DNA of 52,477 nt from Pseudomonadales bacterium (GCA_022821865.1 JAJECW010000035.1:1-52477); one strand, 5' to 3'; counted from the first letter of the stretch, positions 35,753-44,374 are shown. Numbers and translations: made by a program. The notes: a model not told the origin generated them from the letters alone.

Positions 35753-36787
35753 GTGAAGAGGATTGAAAAGATCGCGGTGGTGGGCGGCGGCAGTTTTGGC
35801 ACCGTGATCGCCAACATCACCGCCAGAAACGGCTGCGACGTCAGTTTCTGGATGCGCAGCGACGAACTCGTCCGGGATGTCAACCACCGGCGAGAGAATC
35901 CGCAGTATCTGCCCGGCTACGAAATCAATCCCAGGGTCGTCGCCTCGGACGACATGGCTTCCGCGGTAGCCGACGCGGAGCTGATTTTCGTCGCGGTGCC
36001 GAGTTCGAGTTTCCGCCCGGTGGTGCGGGAAATGCTCCTCCACGCCAGGCCGGACGCCATGCTCGTCAGCGGCACCAAGGGCATTGAAGCGGACAGCTTC
36101 CTGCTCATGAGCCAGATTCTGCGCCAGGAGGCTCCGGCCGCCCGGGTGGGCGTACTCAGCGGACCCAACCTCGCCAGGGAGATCGCGGCGGGGCATCTCA
36201 CCGGCACGGTCATCGCCAGCGAAGACGAGGCCGTGCGCGAGAATGTGCGCAGCCTGCTGCGCTCGGAATCCTTCCGGGTCTACACCAATGACGACATGCT
36301 CGGCGTGGAACTCGGCGGCTCCCTGAAAAACATCTACGCCATCATCGCCGGCATCGCCGCCGCCCTCGGCATGGGCCACAACACCAACAGCATGCTGGTA
36401 ACCCGGGCATTGACCGAAATGGCCCGCTTCGGCCGCGAACTCGGCGCCGACCCCATGACCTTCCTCGGCCTGTCCGGCGTCGGCGATCTGGTGGTAACGA
36501 GTTCGACCCCGCTCAGCCGCAACTACCGCATCGGCTTCACCCTTGGCAAGGGCAAGAGCGTGGAACAGGCAATCAGGGAAGTGGAGCAGGTTGCGGAAGG
36601 CGTCAACACCGTTAAACTGGTAAGCCGCAAAGCCGAAGAACTCGGTGTATACATGCCGCTGGCCCAGGGCCTGTACCGGATCATCCACGAACGGGAATCC
36701 ATCGGCGGCATACTCTCCTCACTGATGCTCAGCGAACAGGCCTTGGACGTGGAATTCGCCGCCAGCGAAGACAAGACCTTGAGGTAG
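35753..36787 (+). CDS. gpsA: Glycerol-3-phosphate dehydrogenase [NAD(P)+]
   Basis: GpsA reduces dihydroxyacetone phosphate to sn-glycerol 3-phosphate for phospholipid synthesis. The 344-residue protein starts at GTG with an upstream GGAGCGG. It has the nucleotide-binding GGGSFGTVIANI, SGTKGIE, GPNLAREIAAG, the catalytic-region VELGGSLKNIYAIIAGIA, and GLSGVGDLVVT. It is followed after five bases by a DUF4389 gene, so they are probably cotranscribed. Confidence 0.96.
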   Translation: MKRIEKIAVVGGGSFGTVIANITARNGCDVSFWMRSDELVRDVNHRRENPQYLPGYEINPRVVASDDMASAVADAELIFVAVPSSSFRPVVREMLLHARPDAMLVSGTKGIEADSFLLMSQILRQEAPAARVGVLSGPNLAREIAAGHLTGTVIASEDEAVRENVRSLLRSESFRVYTNDDMLGVELGGSLKNIYAIIAGIAAALGMGHNTNSMLVTRALTEMARFGRELGADPMTFLGLSGVGDLVVTSSTPLSRNYRIGFTLGKGKSVEQAIREVEQVAEGVNTVKLVSRKAEELGVYMPLAQGLYRIIHERESIGGILSSLMLSEQALDVEFAASEDKTLR

Positions 36788-36792
36788 CAACC

Positions 36793-37308
36793 ATGACAGA
36801 CAATCCGAATGCGAGTGCCTGGAAGGACCCGGCGATCTGGGGGCGGGCGGTATTCGCCCTGTTGTACATGTTGATCCTCTCCCTGGTGGTGGGGCCGCTG
36901 GCGATCATGCTCGGCCTGGCGCAGGGAGTGTTCACGGTCGCCACTGGGGAGGACAACCGCAATCTGCGGGATCTCGGCGCGGCGCTGGCGAGCTACGTGC
37001 ATGAGATTCTGTTGTTCGCCACCTGGAACCGGGAGCGGAAGCCATTCCCCTTCAGCGAGTTTCCCCGGGCCGATAGCGATGCCGCCGGGGAATCGGCTGA
37101 ACCGGTGGGGGATGAAGCGGCAGAAACGCAGGCCGGGGAAACGGTTGTCGCGGAAGATGGCGGCGAATCCGACGCGGCCGGCGCAGGCTCCCAGGACGGA
37201 ACGTCCGGCGAAACTGCCGAAGCAAAAGCGCCCGCAAGAAAAGGCGCCCGCAAGAAGGAGACAGGCTCCCGCAAGGCCGCGGGGGACGATTCTCCCGGTG
37301 GGGATTGA
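36793..37308 (+). CDS. DUF4389 membrane protein with charged tail
   Basis: A 171-residue protein. Residues about 10-85 match the DUF4389 pattern: WGRAVFALLYMLILSLVVG (membrane helix), LAIMLGLAQGVFTVATGEDNRNL, and YVHEILLFATWNRERKPFPFSEFP. The remaining 80 residues are Ala/Glu-rich then Lys/Arg-rich (EAKAPARKGARKKE), with no fold apparent. Function of the family is not known. Linked to gpsA by position. Confidence 0.8.
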   Translation: MTDNPNASAWKDPAIWGRAVFALLYMLILSLVVGPLAIMLGLAQGVFTVATGEDNRNLRDLGAALASYVHEILLFATWNRERKPFPFSEFPRADSDAAGESAEPVGDEAAETQAGETVVAEDGGESDAAGAGSQDGTSGETAEAKAPARKGARKKETGSRKAAGDDSPGGD

Positions 37309-37385
37309 GTCGCCCGATAGAGTAAGCTTGTTCGATAGAGTACAGTTGCCTGTTGGGTTTGAGTTGCCTTTTGGGAAAAGTCGAG

Positions 37386-38312
37386 ATGCCGGTCAAATTT
37401 CTGTTACAGGCGGTTCGCCTGCAGGCTTTCTGGCTATTGCCGCTGGCGGCCGGGACCGCGCTCGCCTAGCAGTCCGACCACCCGCTGCTCAGCGGATTTC
37501 CCGATTCGATAATCAGCGATTACCGGACCGAGCCCGAGGTCAATTACCAGGTGGTGCTTGGCAGCCTGCAAAGCGTTCGCGGCCAGGTCACGCCGGAAGC
37601 ATCCGAGCGGCTGCGGGGCAGGCTGACGCGGATTCTCTACGAAATCTCCGACGGCTTTACCGGCCGGGACGTGATTGATTTCTTTGTGGAGCAGATGCGC
37701 TCCCGGGGCTACAGCGAGTTGTTTTCCTGCGCCGGGCGCGCCTGTGGCAGCAGCGAATACTGGGCCAATGACATCTTCGGCAACCGGATTCTCTATGGCC
37801 CGGTGCGGAACCAGTTCTATCTCGCCATGGGTTCCGAGCCGCCCGGGCGGTTCTTCATTTCCGCCTATGTCATCACCCGCATCAATCGCCAGTTGCTGGC
37901 CTGGGTGGAAATCATCGAACCCGGAGGAGGCCACGCCGCCGCCGTCTCCGCCGCCACGCCACAATACATGCGCAATCAGTTGCGGAGCAATGGCGGCCTG
38001 ATCGTTCCCGGCCTGTCATTCACAGCCGCTGACGAACTGGAATCCGGCGCCGGTCTCGACCACATCGTTGCGCTGCTGAATCTCGACCCGCAGCTGCGGC
38101 TTTACCTGGTCTCCCACCTGCGGGGGGAAGCCAGTCTCGAAGAACTGCTTTCCCGCAGCCAGGCCCGGGCCGAATCCATCCGCCAGCGGCTGGTGGCGGC
38201 GGGCATCGCCCCCTCGCGCCTGTCCGCGAGAGGCCTGGGCCCGCTTTCCCCGCTGTGCGCGGCGGACGATTGTTCAGAAAGGGTGGAACTGGTCGTGCGG
38301 GCAATACCCTGA
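37386..38312 (+). pseudogene. DUF4892/OmpA-like protein with in-frame amber stop
   Basis: From ATG 37386 the frame encodes a signal peptide (KFLLQAVRLQAFWLLPLAAG then TALA), then a TAG at 37467-37469 (codon 28), then continues open for 280 codons. After the stop comes QSDHPLLSGFPDSIISDY and a DUF4892-type domain (NYQVVLGSLQSV, RGRLTRILYEI, DVIDFFVEQMRSRGY), ending with an OmpA-C-like peptidoglycan-binding half (ESIRQRLVAAGIAPSRLSARGLGPL). The TAG lies exactly at the expected signal-peptidase site; a CAG there would give intact Gln-Gln. So this is a single-base nonsense mutation, a sequencing error, or a read-through site. The uninterrupted downstream frame argues the change is very recent. 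Confidence 0.75.
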
Positions 38313-38365
38313 GTCGCCGCTGCGCCGCAACCGGCAACCGGCAACCGGAACGGATTCAGGGCGGG

Positions 38366-38914
38366 CTACTTCAACAGCGACAATAATTCGGCCCGGGTGG
38401 AAGCGCGGTTGCGGAACACGCCCAGCATGCACGAGGTGGTCATGATCGAATTCTGCTTTTCCACCCCTCTCATCATCATGCACATGTGCTGGGCTTCCGC
38501 GATGACCGCCACCCCCTTGGCTCCGGTGATTTCAAGAATGCAGTTGGCGATTTGCTGGGTGAGATTTTCCTGAATCTGCAAGCGGCGGGCGTAAACATCG
38601 ACAATACGGGCGACCTTCGACAGGCCAAGCACCTGGCCATCGGGCACATAGGCCACGTGGCATTTGCCGATGAAGGGCAGCAGATGATGTTCGCACAGGC
38701 TGTACATCTCGATATTCCTGACGATCACCATCTCATCGGAATCAGAGGGATACAGCGCCTTGTTGACGATTTCTTCGATGTCCTGCCGATAACCCCGGGT
38801 GAGAAACTCGAAAGCGGTGGCGGCGCGCTCCGGGGTCTTTTTCAGTCCGTCCCGTTTCGGATCTTCGCCGATCTCCGATATGATGGAGGCAAAAGCCTTT
38901 GTCAGTTCCCGCAT
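38366..38914 (-). CDS. folE: GTP cyclohydrolase I
   Basis: FolE converts GTP to 7,8-dihydroneopterin triphosphate for folate and, in some bacteria, queuosine synthesis; queF lies 3 kb away. The 182-residue form starts at ATG 38914, since CAGGA lies nine bases before it but touches the ATG at 38923. Zinc and catalytic segments are CEHHLLPF and later [15 protein letters not shown] with [24 protein letters not shown] is the usual N-terminal signature. Divergent from prmB. Confidence 0.95.
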   Translation of the reverse strand: MRELTKAFASIISEIGEDPKRDGLKKTPERAATAFEFLTRGYRQDIEEIVNKALYPSDSDEMVIVRNIEMYSLCEHHLLPFIGKCHVAYVPDGQVLGLSKVARIVDVYARRLQIQENLTQQIANCILEITGAKGVAVIAEAQHMCMMMRGVEKQNSIMTTSCMLGVFRNRASTRAELLSLLK

Positions 38915-39057
38915 GTTGCACATTCCTGTTTTCAGTGGCTTTCGCCCGGTCGAATATCAGGCGCGCAAGCATATCATCATGTCCCATGATCCTGCTGCGC
39001 CGCCCTTTCCATTATCGTGCGTTTTCCCTTCCGTCATTCCGCGCGCGAAGGTAGTCC

Positions 39058-39927
39058 ATGTTCCTGACTGACTGCATCGAACAAATCGCCGGGCGTTTTA
39101 CCGCCGCCGGCATTCATTGCGGACATGGCGTTGACAATATATACGACGAAACGGTGTATCTGGTTTTCGGCGCCCTGGAACTGGATTTCCAGCGCTCGAT
39201 CGCGCAGCAGAACCGGGAGCTGGCTCCGAATGAAATAGCCAGACTGGAGCGGCTCGCCCTTGCCCGGGTGGAGCAGCGGATTCCCGCGGCCTACCTGCTC
39301 GAACGAGCCTGGTTTGCCGGATACGAGTTTTACTGCGACCCCCGGGCGCTGATTCCCAGGTCGCCCATGGCGGAATTGATCGGCAATCGGTTCGAAACCC
39401 TGATGGATAGCGAGCCGGGCACGGTGCTTGACCTGTGCTGCGGCGGCGGCTGCATCGGAATCGCCTGCGCCCTGGCGTTTCCCGGCTGCCGGGTGGAACT
39501 GGCCGACATCTCCGCCGAAGCGCTGGCCTTGGCCCGGAAAAACATCGCCCTGCACAAGCTGGAATCCCGGGTGGCAACGCGACAAAGCGACCTGTTCGCC
39601 GATCTTGACGGCAGATATGACCTGATTCTCGCCAATCCGCCGTATGTATCCCAAACGGAGATCGAACAACTGCCGCCCGAATACCGCCACGAACCCCGAC
39701 TCGGGCTCCACGGCGGCGGAGTCCACGGCACCAATATCGCCGCCCGTCTGCTCAGCGAAGTCACCGGCCGCCTTAACCCGAATGGCCTGTTGATCCTCGA
39801 AACAGGCCACAGCGCCAAAGCGCTCCAGGCCCGATTCCCCACCACCCCTTTTCTCTGGCTTGATTTTGAAAACGGTGGCCAGGGCGTCTGTGCGGTTTCA
39901 ACCGAACAGTTGGGGAAAAGCTATTGA
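39058..39927 (+). CDS. prmB: Ribosomal protein uL3 glutamine methyltransferase
   Basis: PrmB N5-methylates a glutamine of ribosomal protein L3 using SAM. The 289-residue protein has a helical N-terminal domain, YLLERAWFAGYEFYCDPRAL with the PrmB-type PRSPMAELI, SAM motif VLDLCCGGGCIGIA, and the glutamine-recognising NPPYV. PrmC is the near relative, but PRSP rather than PRPET favours PrmB. A half REP2 motif (39029-39050) sits just before the ATG. Its stop overlaps the -35 box of the tRNA-Glu promoter. Confidence 0.93.
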   Translation: MFLTDCIEQIAGRFTAAGIHCGHGVDNIYDETVYLVFGALELDFQRSIAQQNRELAPNEIARLERLALARVEQRIPAAYLLERAWFAGYEFYCDPRALIPRSPMAELIGNRFETLMDSEPGTVLDLCCGGGCIGIACALAFPGCRVELADISAEALALARKNIALHKLESRVATRQSDLFADLDGRYDLILANPPYVSQTEIEQLPPEYRHEPRLGLHGGGVHGTNIAARLLSEVTGRLNPNGLLILETGHSAKALQARFPTTPFLWLDFENGGQGVCAVSTEQLGKSY

Positions 39928-39953
39928 CCCCGACCGGGATGTTTATTTAGAAT
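39924..39953 (+). promoter_or_regulatory. Sigma-70 promoter for tRNA-Glu
   Basis: TTGACC (39924-39929) and TAGAAT (39948-39953) are 18 bases apart. The GC-rich CCGCGTC after the -10 box is typical of stringently controlled stable-RNA promoters. Transcription would begin about 30 bases before the tRNA. Confidence 0.7.
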
Positions 39954-39991
39954 CCGCGTCTTTCCGGGGCGGGCGCCTGCCCACCGGACTT

Positions 39992-40067
<76 letters not shown>

Positions 40068-40073
40068 ACTGCG

Positions 40074-40099
40074 AAAACCCGGCGCAAGCCGGGTTTTTT
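40074..40099 (+). terminator. Rho-independent terminator of tRNA-Glu
   Basis: ACCCGGC and GCCGGGT form a strong stem with loop GCAA, followed by six T. It lies seven bases after the tRNA CCA. Confidence 0.9.
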
Positions 40100-40105
40100 G
40101 CGAAA

Positions 40106-40122
40106 GGAGCCCGCGCCGCGCG
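40106..40122. repeat. Degenerate m1 tip
   Basis: GGAGCCCGCGCCGCGCG resembles the m1 terminal repeat with two changes. It lies between the tRNA-Glu terminator and the ABC ATPase gene. Could be chance in GC-rich DNA. Confidence 0.35.
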
Positions 40123-40160
40123 TTACCGATATTTCCGAGCCGCCGGCAGCCAGGCGATTC

Positions 40161-41102
40161 ATGACTGTAGCCATATCCGTCAGCAATCTGCAGAAACGCT
40201 ACGCCAGCGGCACCATGGCGCTGAAAGGCATCTCGCTGGAAGTGGAACAGGGGGATTTCTTTGCGCTGCTTGGCCCCAATGGCGCCGGCAAATCGACCTT
40301 CATCGGCATCGTCTCGACCCTCGTGACCCGCAGCGGCGGCAGGGTGCGCGTCTTTGGCCGCGATGTGGATACCCATGTGTACCAGACCAAGCTCGATCTT
40401 GGCGTGGTCCCGCAGGAAATCAACTTCAGCCAGTTCGAGAAAGTCGGCGATGTCGTCCGGACCCAGGCGGGCTACTACGGCTTGCCGCGCAAACTCGCCG
40501 CCGGGCGCAGCGAAAAGTATCTCAGGCAGCTTGGCCTGTGGGAAAAGCGCAATGACCGCTCGCGCTCGCTTTCCGGCGGCATGAAGCGGCGCATGATGAT
40601 TGCCCGGGCGCTTGTGCATGAGCCGCGCCTGCTGATTCTCGACGAGCCCACCGCCGGCGTCGACATCGAACTGCGGCGCTCCATGTGGAATTTCCTGCTC
40701 GAAATCAACCGCGCCGGCACCACCATCATTCTGACCACGCACTATCTCGAGGAAGCCGAGCAGCTTTGCCGCAACATCGCCATCATCGACGAGGGCCGCA
40801 TCATCGAGAATACGAGCATGAAAAAGCTGCTGCTTGAACTCGATACCCACGCCTTCATTCTCGATTCCGACGCCACGCTTGATGGCGAGGTGAACATCGA
40901 CGAGCCCGGACTTTCCCTGCGCAAGATCGATTCCCACAGTATCGAGGCGGTGCTTTCCGGCGGCCGCGACATCAACAGCGCCATCGCCGCCCTCGACCGC
41001 CTCGGTATCCGCATCATCAGCATGCGCAACAAGGCCAATCGGCTGGAACAGTTGTTCCTTTCCCGCCTGCGCGGGAAAGGAAACGGGGAGGTGGAGGGCT
41101 GA
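40161..41102 (+). CDS. ABC transporter ATP-binding protein (YadG type)
   Basis: A 313-residue ATPase that powers the ABC-2 permease encoded next. It starts at ATG 40161; homology begins at VSNLQKRYASGTMALKGISL. Walker A is GPNGAGKS, the signature LSGGMKRRMMIARAL, Walker B LLILDEPTAGVD, and the switch His is in TTHYLEEAEQL. After the ATPase domain about 80 residues (ILDSDATLDGEVNIDE) form the regulatory tail common in YadG-like proteins. The stop and the permease start overlap by one base. Substrate unknown. Confidence 0.9.
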   Translation: MTVAISVSNLQKRYASGTMALKGISLEVEQGDFFALLGPNGAGKSTFIGIVSTLVTRSGGRVRVFGRDVDTHVYQTKLDLGVVPQEINFSQFEKVGDVVRTQAGYYGLPRKLAAGRSEKYLRQLGLWEKRNDRSRSLSGGMKRRMMIARALVHEPRLLILDEPTAGVDIELRRSMWNFLLEINRAGTTIILTTHYLEEAEQLCRNIAIIDEGRIIENTSMKKLLLELDTHAFILDSDATLDGEVNIDEPGLSLRKIDSHSIEAVLSGGRDINSAIAALDRLGIRIISMRNKANRLEQLFLSRLRGKGNGEVEG

Positions 41103-41875
41103 TGTTTTCCGATCACCGGCTGGTGGCTTTTGAAACCATCGTCATCAAGGAAGTGCGGCGATTCACCAGAATCTGGCTGCAGACCCTGCTGCCGCCGGTG
41201 ATCACGATTTCGCTGTATTTCGTGATTTTCGGCAATCTGGTGGGCAGCAGAATCGGGGAAATGGGTGGATACCGCTACATGGAGTTCATCGTGCCGGGAC
41301 TGATCATGATGGCGGTCATCCAGAATTCCTACTCCAATGTGGTGTCGTCGTTTTTCAGCCAGAAATTCCAGCGCAGCGTGGAGGAGCTGCTTGTGGCGCC
41401 GGTCCCCAATTACGTCATTCTCTCGGGATACATCGCCGGAGGCATGGCCCGGGGGCTTTGCGTGGGCCTGATCGTCACGCTCATGTCGCTGTTCTTCGCC
41501 GACCTGGGCATCCACAGTCTCCTGATCACCATCAGCGTGGTGCTGCTGACCTCGCTGGTGTTTTCCCTGGGCGGCTTCATCAATGCCGTATTCGCCAACA
41601 ACTTCGACGACATCTCCATCATTCCCACCTTCGTGCTGACGCCGCTGATCTATCTTGGCGGCGTGTTCTACTCCATCGAGCTGCTGCCGCCATTCTGGCG
41701 GGTGGTGTCCCAGCTCAACCCGATTTTCTACATGGTCAACACCTTCCGCTACGGCATACTCGGCACATCCGATATCGATGTGGCCTGGGCGTTCACCATG
41801 CTTTGTCTGTTCGTCATCGTGCTCTACGGCGGCTGCATCTGGCTGCTGCGCAGGGGCACCGGCGTGCGGAGTTGA
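41102..41875 (+). CDS. ABC-2 type transporter permease (YadH type)
   Basis: A 257-residue inner-membrane permease with six hydrophobic segments, including TLLPPVITISLYFVIFG, GLIVTLMSLFFADLG, and LTPLIYLGGVFYSIELLPP with the ABC-2 signature SQLNPIFYMVNTFRYGILG. It pairs with the ATPase before it, as yadG-yadH do in enterics. Exporters of this type carry lipids, polysaccharides or drugs; nothing here decides which. queF follows after two bases. Confidence 0.9.
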   Translation: MFSDHRLVAFETIVIKEVRRFTRIWLQTLLPPVITISLYFVIFGNLVGSRIGEMGGYRYMEFIVPGLIMMAVIQNSYSNVVSSFFSQKFQRSVEELLVAPVPNYVILSGYIAGGMARGLCVGLIVTLMSLFFADLGIHSLLITISVVLLTSLVFSLGGFINAVFANNFDDISIIPTFVLTPLIYLGGVFYSIELLPPFWRVVSQLNPIFYMVNTFRYGILGTSDIDVAWAFTMLCLFVIVLYGGCIWLLRRGTGVRS

Positions 41876-41877
41876 TT

Positions 41878-42678
41878 ATGGGCGGCAATCCACTTGGCAG
41901 GCAGACGGGCATTCCCCGGCATTACAGCCCCGAAATCCTGCACCCGATGCCCCGTGAGAAAATCCCCGTGGATGGAGCCGTCATGCATGGCCTCGATCAC
42001 TGGCGCGCCTATGAATTGTCCTGGCTGGACGCCAATGGCAGGCCCGGGGTTTTTGTCGGGGAATTCCTGTTTCCGGCGGATTCGTCTTTTCTGGTGGAAT
42101 CCAAATCCCTCAAGCTCTATCTCGCCGGGCTCAATAACGAGCGAATCAAGGACGCCGCGTCCGCGGCGGAGCGGATAGCGCGCGATCTGTCCGCCTGCTG
42201 CGGCGGCAAGGCCGAGGCGCGAATCTGGGGCCTGACCGACTATCCCGACAATTGCCTGCTGGCCGACTACGCCTTGATCGACGGTCATCTGGTGGGAAAA
42301 ATCGAGGATGGCCCCGACGCGGGCCTGCTGGAAACCGGAGACGAGTCCGTCGTCGACCGAAAACTGCGCACCGAATTGTTCCGCTCCATCTGTCCGGTAA
42401 CCGGACAGCCCGACTGGGCAAGCGCGGCCCTGGCCTATAGCGGCAGGGAGATCAACGAGCCGGGCCTGCTGCGTTATTTCTGCGCCTACCGTTCCCACGC
42501 CGCCTGGCACGAAAGCTGCGCCGAACGGGCCTTCCACGACATCCTGAGCGCCTGCCGGCCCGAACGGCTCAGCCTGTCGCTGCATTTCCTCCGCCGCGGC
42601 GGCCTGGAAATCAACGTCTACCGCGGCACCGCCCCCATAAACCCCGACCAGTTACTGGGTCGCGACGCCAGGCAGTAG
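41878..42678 (+). CDS. queF: NADPH-dependent 7-cyano-7-deazaguanine reductase
   Basis: QueF reduces preQ0 to preQ1 in queuosine synthesis for tRNA wobble positions. The 266-residue protein is the long two-domain form. It has the substrate-side FLFPADSSFLVESKSLKLYL, the catalytic Cys in RSICPVTGQPDWAS, and FLRRGGLEINVYR near the end. The ATG at 41878 immediately follows the permease stop and gives the family length; the frame stays open further upstream inside the permease but that part is not QueF. Likely cotranscribed with the ABC pair. Confidence 0.95.
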   Translation: MGGNPLGRQTGIPRHYSPEILHPMPREKIPVDGAVMHGLDHWRAYELSWLDANGRPGVFVGEFLFPADSSFLVESKSLKLYLAGLNNERIKDAASAAERIARDLSACCGGKAEARIWGLTDYPDNCLLADYALIDGHLVGKIEDGPDAGLLETGDESVVDRKLRTELFRSICPVTGQPDWASAALAYSGREINEPGLLRYFCAYRSHAAWHESCAERAFHDILSACRPERLSLSLHFLRRGGLEINVYRGTAPINPDQLLGRDARQ

Positions 42679-42711
42679 AAAACAGGTGTGTCATTCCTCG
42701 TCGTTCCGCGC

Positions 42712-42736
42712 GAATTCCCGCGGCGCAGGCTCCCGG
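42712..42736. repeat. Solo m1 tip after queF
   Basis: GAATTCCCGCGGCGCAGGCT runs to CCCGG, the m1 end in reverse. It begins 33 bases after the queF stop. The m1 core is missing. Confidence 0.65.
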
Positions 42737-42754
42737 GTTTGTGCATTCCATCAG

Positions 42755-42770
42755 TAATGGCATGTACAAT
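42755..42770 (+). promoter_or_regulatory. Extended -10 promoter element before the tRNA-Ser fragment
   Basis: ATGGCATGTACAAT includes TACAAT at 42765-42770 with TG just upstream. The same 14 bases stand before the intact tRNA-Ser at 42995-43008, and the tail of family D repeats ends in nearly the same sequence. No convincing -35 box is seen for either. Confidence 0.55.
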
Positions 42771-42794
42771 GCAGACAGCCGCGAACCACAAACC

Positions 42795-42814
42795 GGTGAG
42801 ATGTCCGAGTGGGT
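42795..42814 (+). pseudogene. Truncated 5' copy of tRNA-Ser
   Basis: GGTGAGATGTCCGAGTGG is identical to the first 18 bases of the intact tRNA-Ser at 43040, including the preceding AACC. Past the D loop the sequence changes to GAGGCCCGGTCGGCGC and then a terminator-like hairpin and family D repeat. No anticodon or T arm follows, so it cannot be a tRNA. It is probably a duplicate broken by repeat insertion. Confidence 0.75.
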
Positions 42815-42837
42815 GAGGCCCGGTCGGCGCAAGCCGA

Positions 42838-42856
42838 AAAAGAGCGAAGCTCTTTT
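42838..42856 (+). terminator. Terminator-like hairpin after the tRNA-Ser fragment
   Basis: AAAAGAGC and GCTCTTTT pair around a three-base GAA loop. If the fragment's promoter fires, the transcript would be about 80 bases and end here. Confidence 0.5.
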
Positions 42857-42857
42857 A

Positions 42858-42935
42858 GGGCCGAACGGCTCGCCATGGATGGCGAGACCGGGGTTAGGCG
42901 AAGCCGCAAAAGCCGCGCCATGGATGGCATGAACA
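42858..42935 (+). repeat. Family D structured repeat, copy 2
   Basis: A 78-base match to 8103-8180, from GGGCCGAACGGC to GGCATGAACA, with paired substitutions in the first hairpin. It stands between the broken and intact tRNA-Ser genes. The rest of this gap of about 360 bases (42679-43039) holds the m1 tip, the tRNA fragment and a half REP2 motif. Confidence 0.75.
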
Positions 42936-42954
42936 AATTCTCAGGTTCTTCAAA

Positions 42955-42987
42955 AAGATTCTGCGACTACGCTTCGTTCCGCGCTTA
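42955..42987. repeat. Half REP2 motif
   Basis: AAGATTCTGCGACTACGCTT followed by CGTTCCGCGCTTA matches the right arm of the REP2 repeat at 25237-25275 but lacks its partner arm. It lies just upstream of the intact tRNA-Ser promoter. Confidence 0.55.
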
Positions 42988-43002
42988 ACCCAACATGGCA
43001 TG

Positions 43003-43008
43003 TACAAT
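43003..43008 (+). promoter_or_regulatory. -10 element of tRNA-Ser promoter
   Basis: TACAAT preceded by CATG, 31 bases before the tRNA. The upstream 14 bases match those before the truncated copy. A -35 box is not evident, so recognition may rely on the extended -10. Confidence 0.5.
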
Positions 43009-43039
43009 AAAAGCAATTGCATTACAAAAACCGGAAACC

Positions 43040-43127
43040 GGTGAGATGTCCGAGTGGTCGAAGGAGCACGCCTGGAAAGTGTGTATGTCGAAAGGCATCG
43101 AGGGTTCGAATCCCTCTCTCACCGCCA
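43040..43127 (+). tRNA. tRNA-Ser (anticodon GGA)
   Basis: An 88-base class II tRNA with encoded CCA. The acceptor stem GGTGAGA pairs with TCTCACC, the anticodon loop CTGGAAA gives GGA, there is a long variable arm, and the T arm carries GGTTCGAATCC. It closely resembles the enteric GGA serine tRNA. The convergent sugar dehydrogenase gene ends 14 bases later without a terminator in between. Confidence 0.96.
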
Positions 43128-43141
43128 CCTTGCAAGAGTTC

Positions 43142-44374
43142 TTACCGATCTGCCGCCCGCTCCCGTGATACCGACTCCAGCCGCAGCAGGGCGCCGTTTT
43201 CTTCGTCGAGGAGCACATACAGATAGCCATCCGGCCCCTGGGTCACGCCGGTGACTCTCGCGCCGAGTTCCCGCAGCAGGCTTTCGCGCCTGATCTCCTG
43301 GCCGCGGCTGTTGAACGCCACCCGCTCGATATGCCCGGTACCGGGAATCCTGCCTTCCATCATCGAGCCGATGATCATGTTGCCCCGCCATTGCGGCAGC
43401 TTGTCGCCGGTGTAGAAGATCATTCCCGCCGGCGCGATGGAAGGCCACCAGATGATTTCCGGGTCGATGAATTCACTGCTCCAGGGCCTTTCCGAGACCC
43501 GGTCGCCCCGGTACTGGCGGCTGTAGGAGACCACCGGCCAGCCATAATTCGCTCCCGGCCGGATGATATTGGCCTCGTCGCCGCCCTGGGGTCCATTTTC
43601 CGTCGCCCAGAGTTCCCCGCTCTCGGGATGAAAGCCGAGGCCGATGATATTGCGATGCCCCACCGACCAGACTTCCGGCAGGTACTCGCCGCTGTCCAGA
43701 AACGGATTGCCCGGCGCCGGCGCGCCATCTCCGGTCAGGCGCAGCAGCTTGCCATAATGAAGCGAAGCGTCCTGGGCATAATCGCCGATCCCCGCATACA
43801 TATAGGCGCCGCCAATGGACATCAGCAAGTTTCCTTCGGGCGTGAACAGTAGCTGGGAAGCGGCGATTCCCCGATCAAGCCCCCGGGCCACGAAGATATC
43901 CTCAACCCCGGCGAGCGAATCGCCGTCGATCCGCCCCCGCGCCAGCGCCACGGTACGTTCCGGTTCGCCATCCACAACGATAGGCTTGGTGTAGGTCAGA
44001 TACACGATCGAATCGTTTTCCGGGTGCAATGCCACCGCCATCAAGCCCGCCCGGAATTCCCCCGCATACACCTCGGGCACGCCGTCAAGGCCTGTCTCAA
44101 GCAAGCGCCCGCCGCGAATCACCCTGAGCCTGCCCGCATAGCGTTCGGTAACCAGAATGTCGCCATTGCCGCGGAACGCCAGATCGAAGGGATTCGCCAG
44201 CCCTCTGGCCAAGGGCGTCACAAGCACCTCGTCAATCTCGAAAGTCTGAATCACAAACGGTTCGGAAGGCGCCTCCACGGCAACCTGGGCCCACGCTGCC
44301 GGAAACAGGCCGCACAACAAACCAGCAGTCATCAAAAATTTTCCAGGCATCAAAACCCCTCCCATTTCGCCCAA
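43142..44374 (-). CDS. PQQ-dependent soluble sugar (aldose) dehydrogenase
   Basis: A 410-residue exported enzyme of the glucose/sorbosone dehydrogenase family (YliI/Asd type). A signal peptide (KFLMTAGLLCGLFPAAWAQ) is followed by a six-bladed propeller: GLANPFDLAFRGNGDILVTER, AVALHPEN, GYLYVLLDEENG at the end. PQQ-site residues are suggested by GHRNIIGLGFHPESGELWATENGPQGGDE. It oxidises aldoses or similar with PQQ and passes electrons to a separate acceptor. This is the third PQQ-type enzyme in the window. Divergent from ispH. Confidence 0.88.
   Translation of the reverse strand: MGEMGGVLMPGKFLMTAGLLCGLFPAAWAQVAVEAPSEPFVIQTFEIDEVLVTPLARGLANPFDLAFRGNGDILVTERYAGRLRVIRGGRLLETGLDGVPEVYAGEFRAGLMAVALHPENDSIVYLTYTKPIVVDGEPERTVALARGRIDGDSLAGVEDIFVARGLDRGIAASQLLFTPEGNLLMSIGGAYMYAGIGDYAQDASLHYGKLLRLTGDGAPAPGNPFLDSGEYLPEVWSVGHRNIIGLGFHPESGELWATENGPQGGDEANIIRPGANYGWPVVSYSRQYRGDRVSERPWSSEFIDPEIIWWPSIAPAGMIFYTGDKLPQWRGNMIIGSMMEGRIPGTGHIERVAFNSRGQEIRRESLLRELGARVTGVTQGPDGYLYVLLDEENGALLRLESVSRERAADR

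Noticed and set aside
37310..37380. Two CGATAGAGTA direct repeats before the amber-interrupted gene
   Set aside because: Only two short copies; too little to call a regulatory site or CRISPR repeat.
38325..38350. AACCGGC units in tandem
   Set aside because: Three short units in a small gap; insufficient to call a meaningful tandem repeat.
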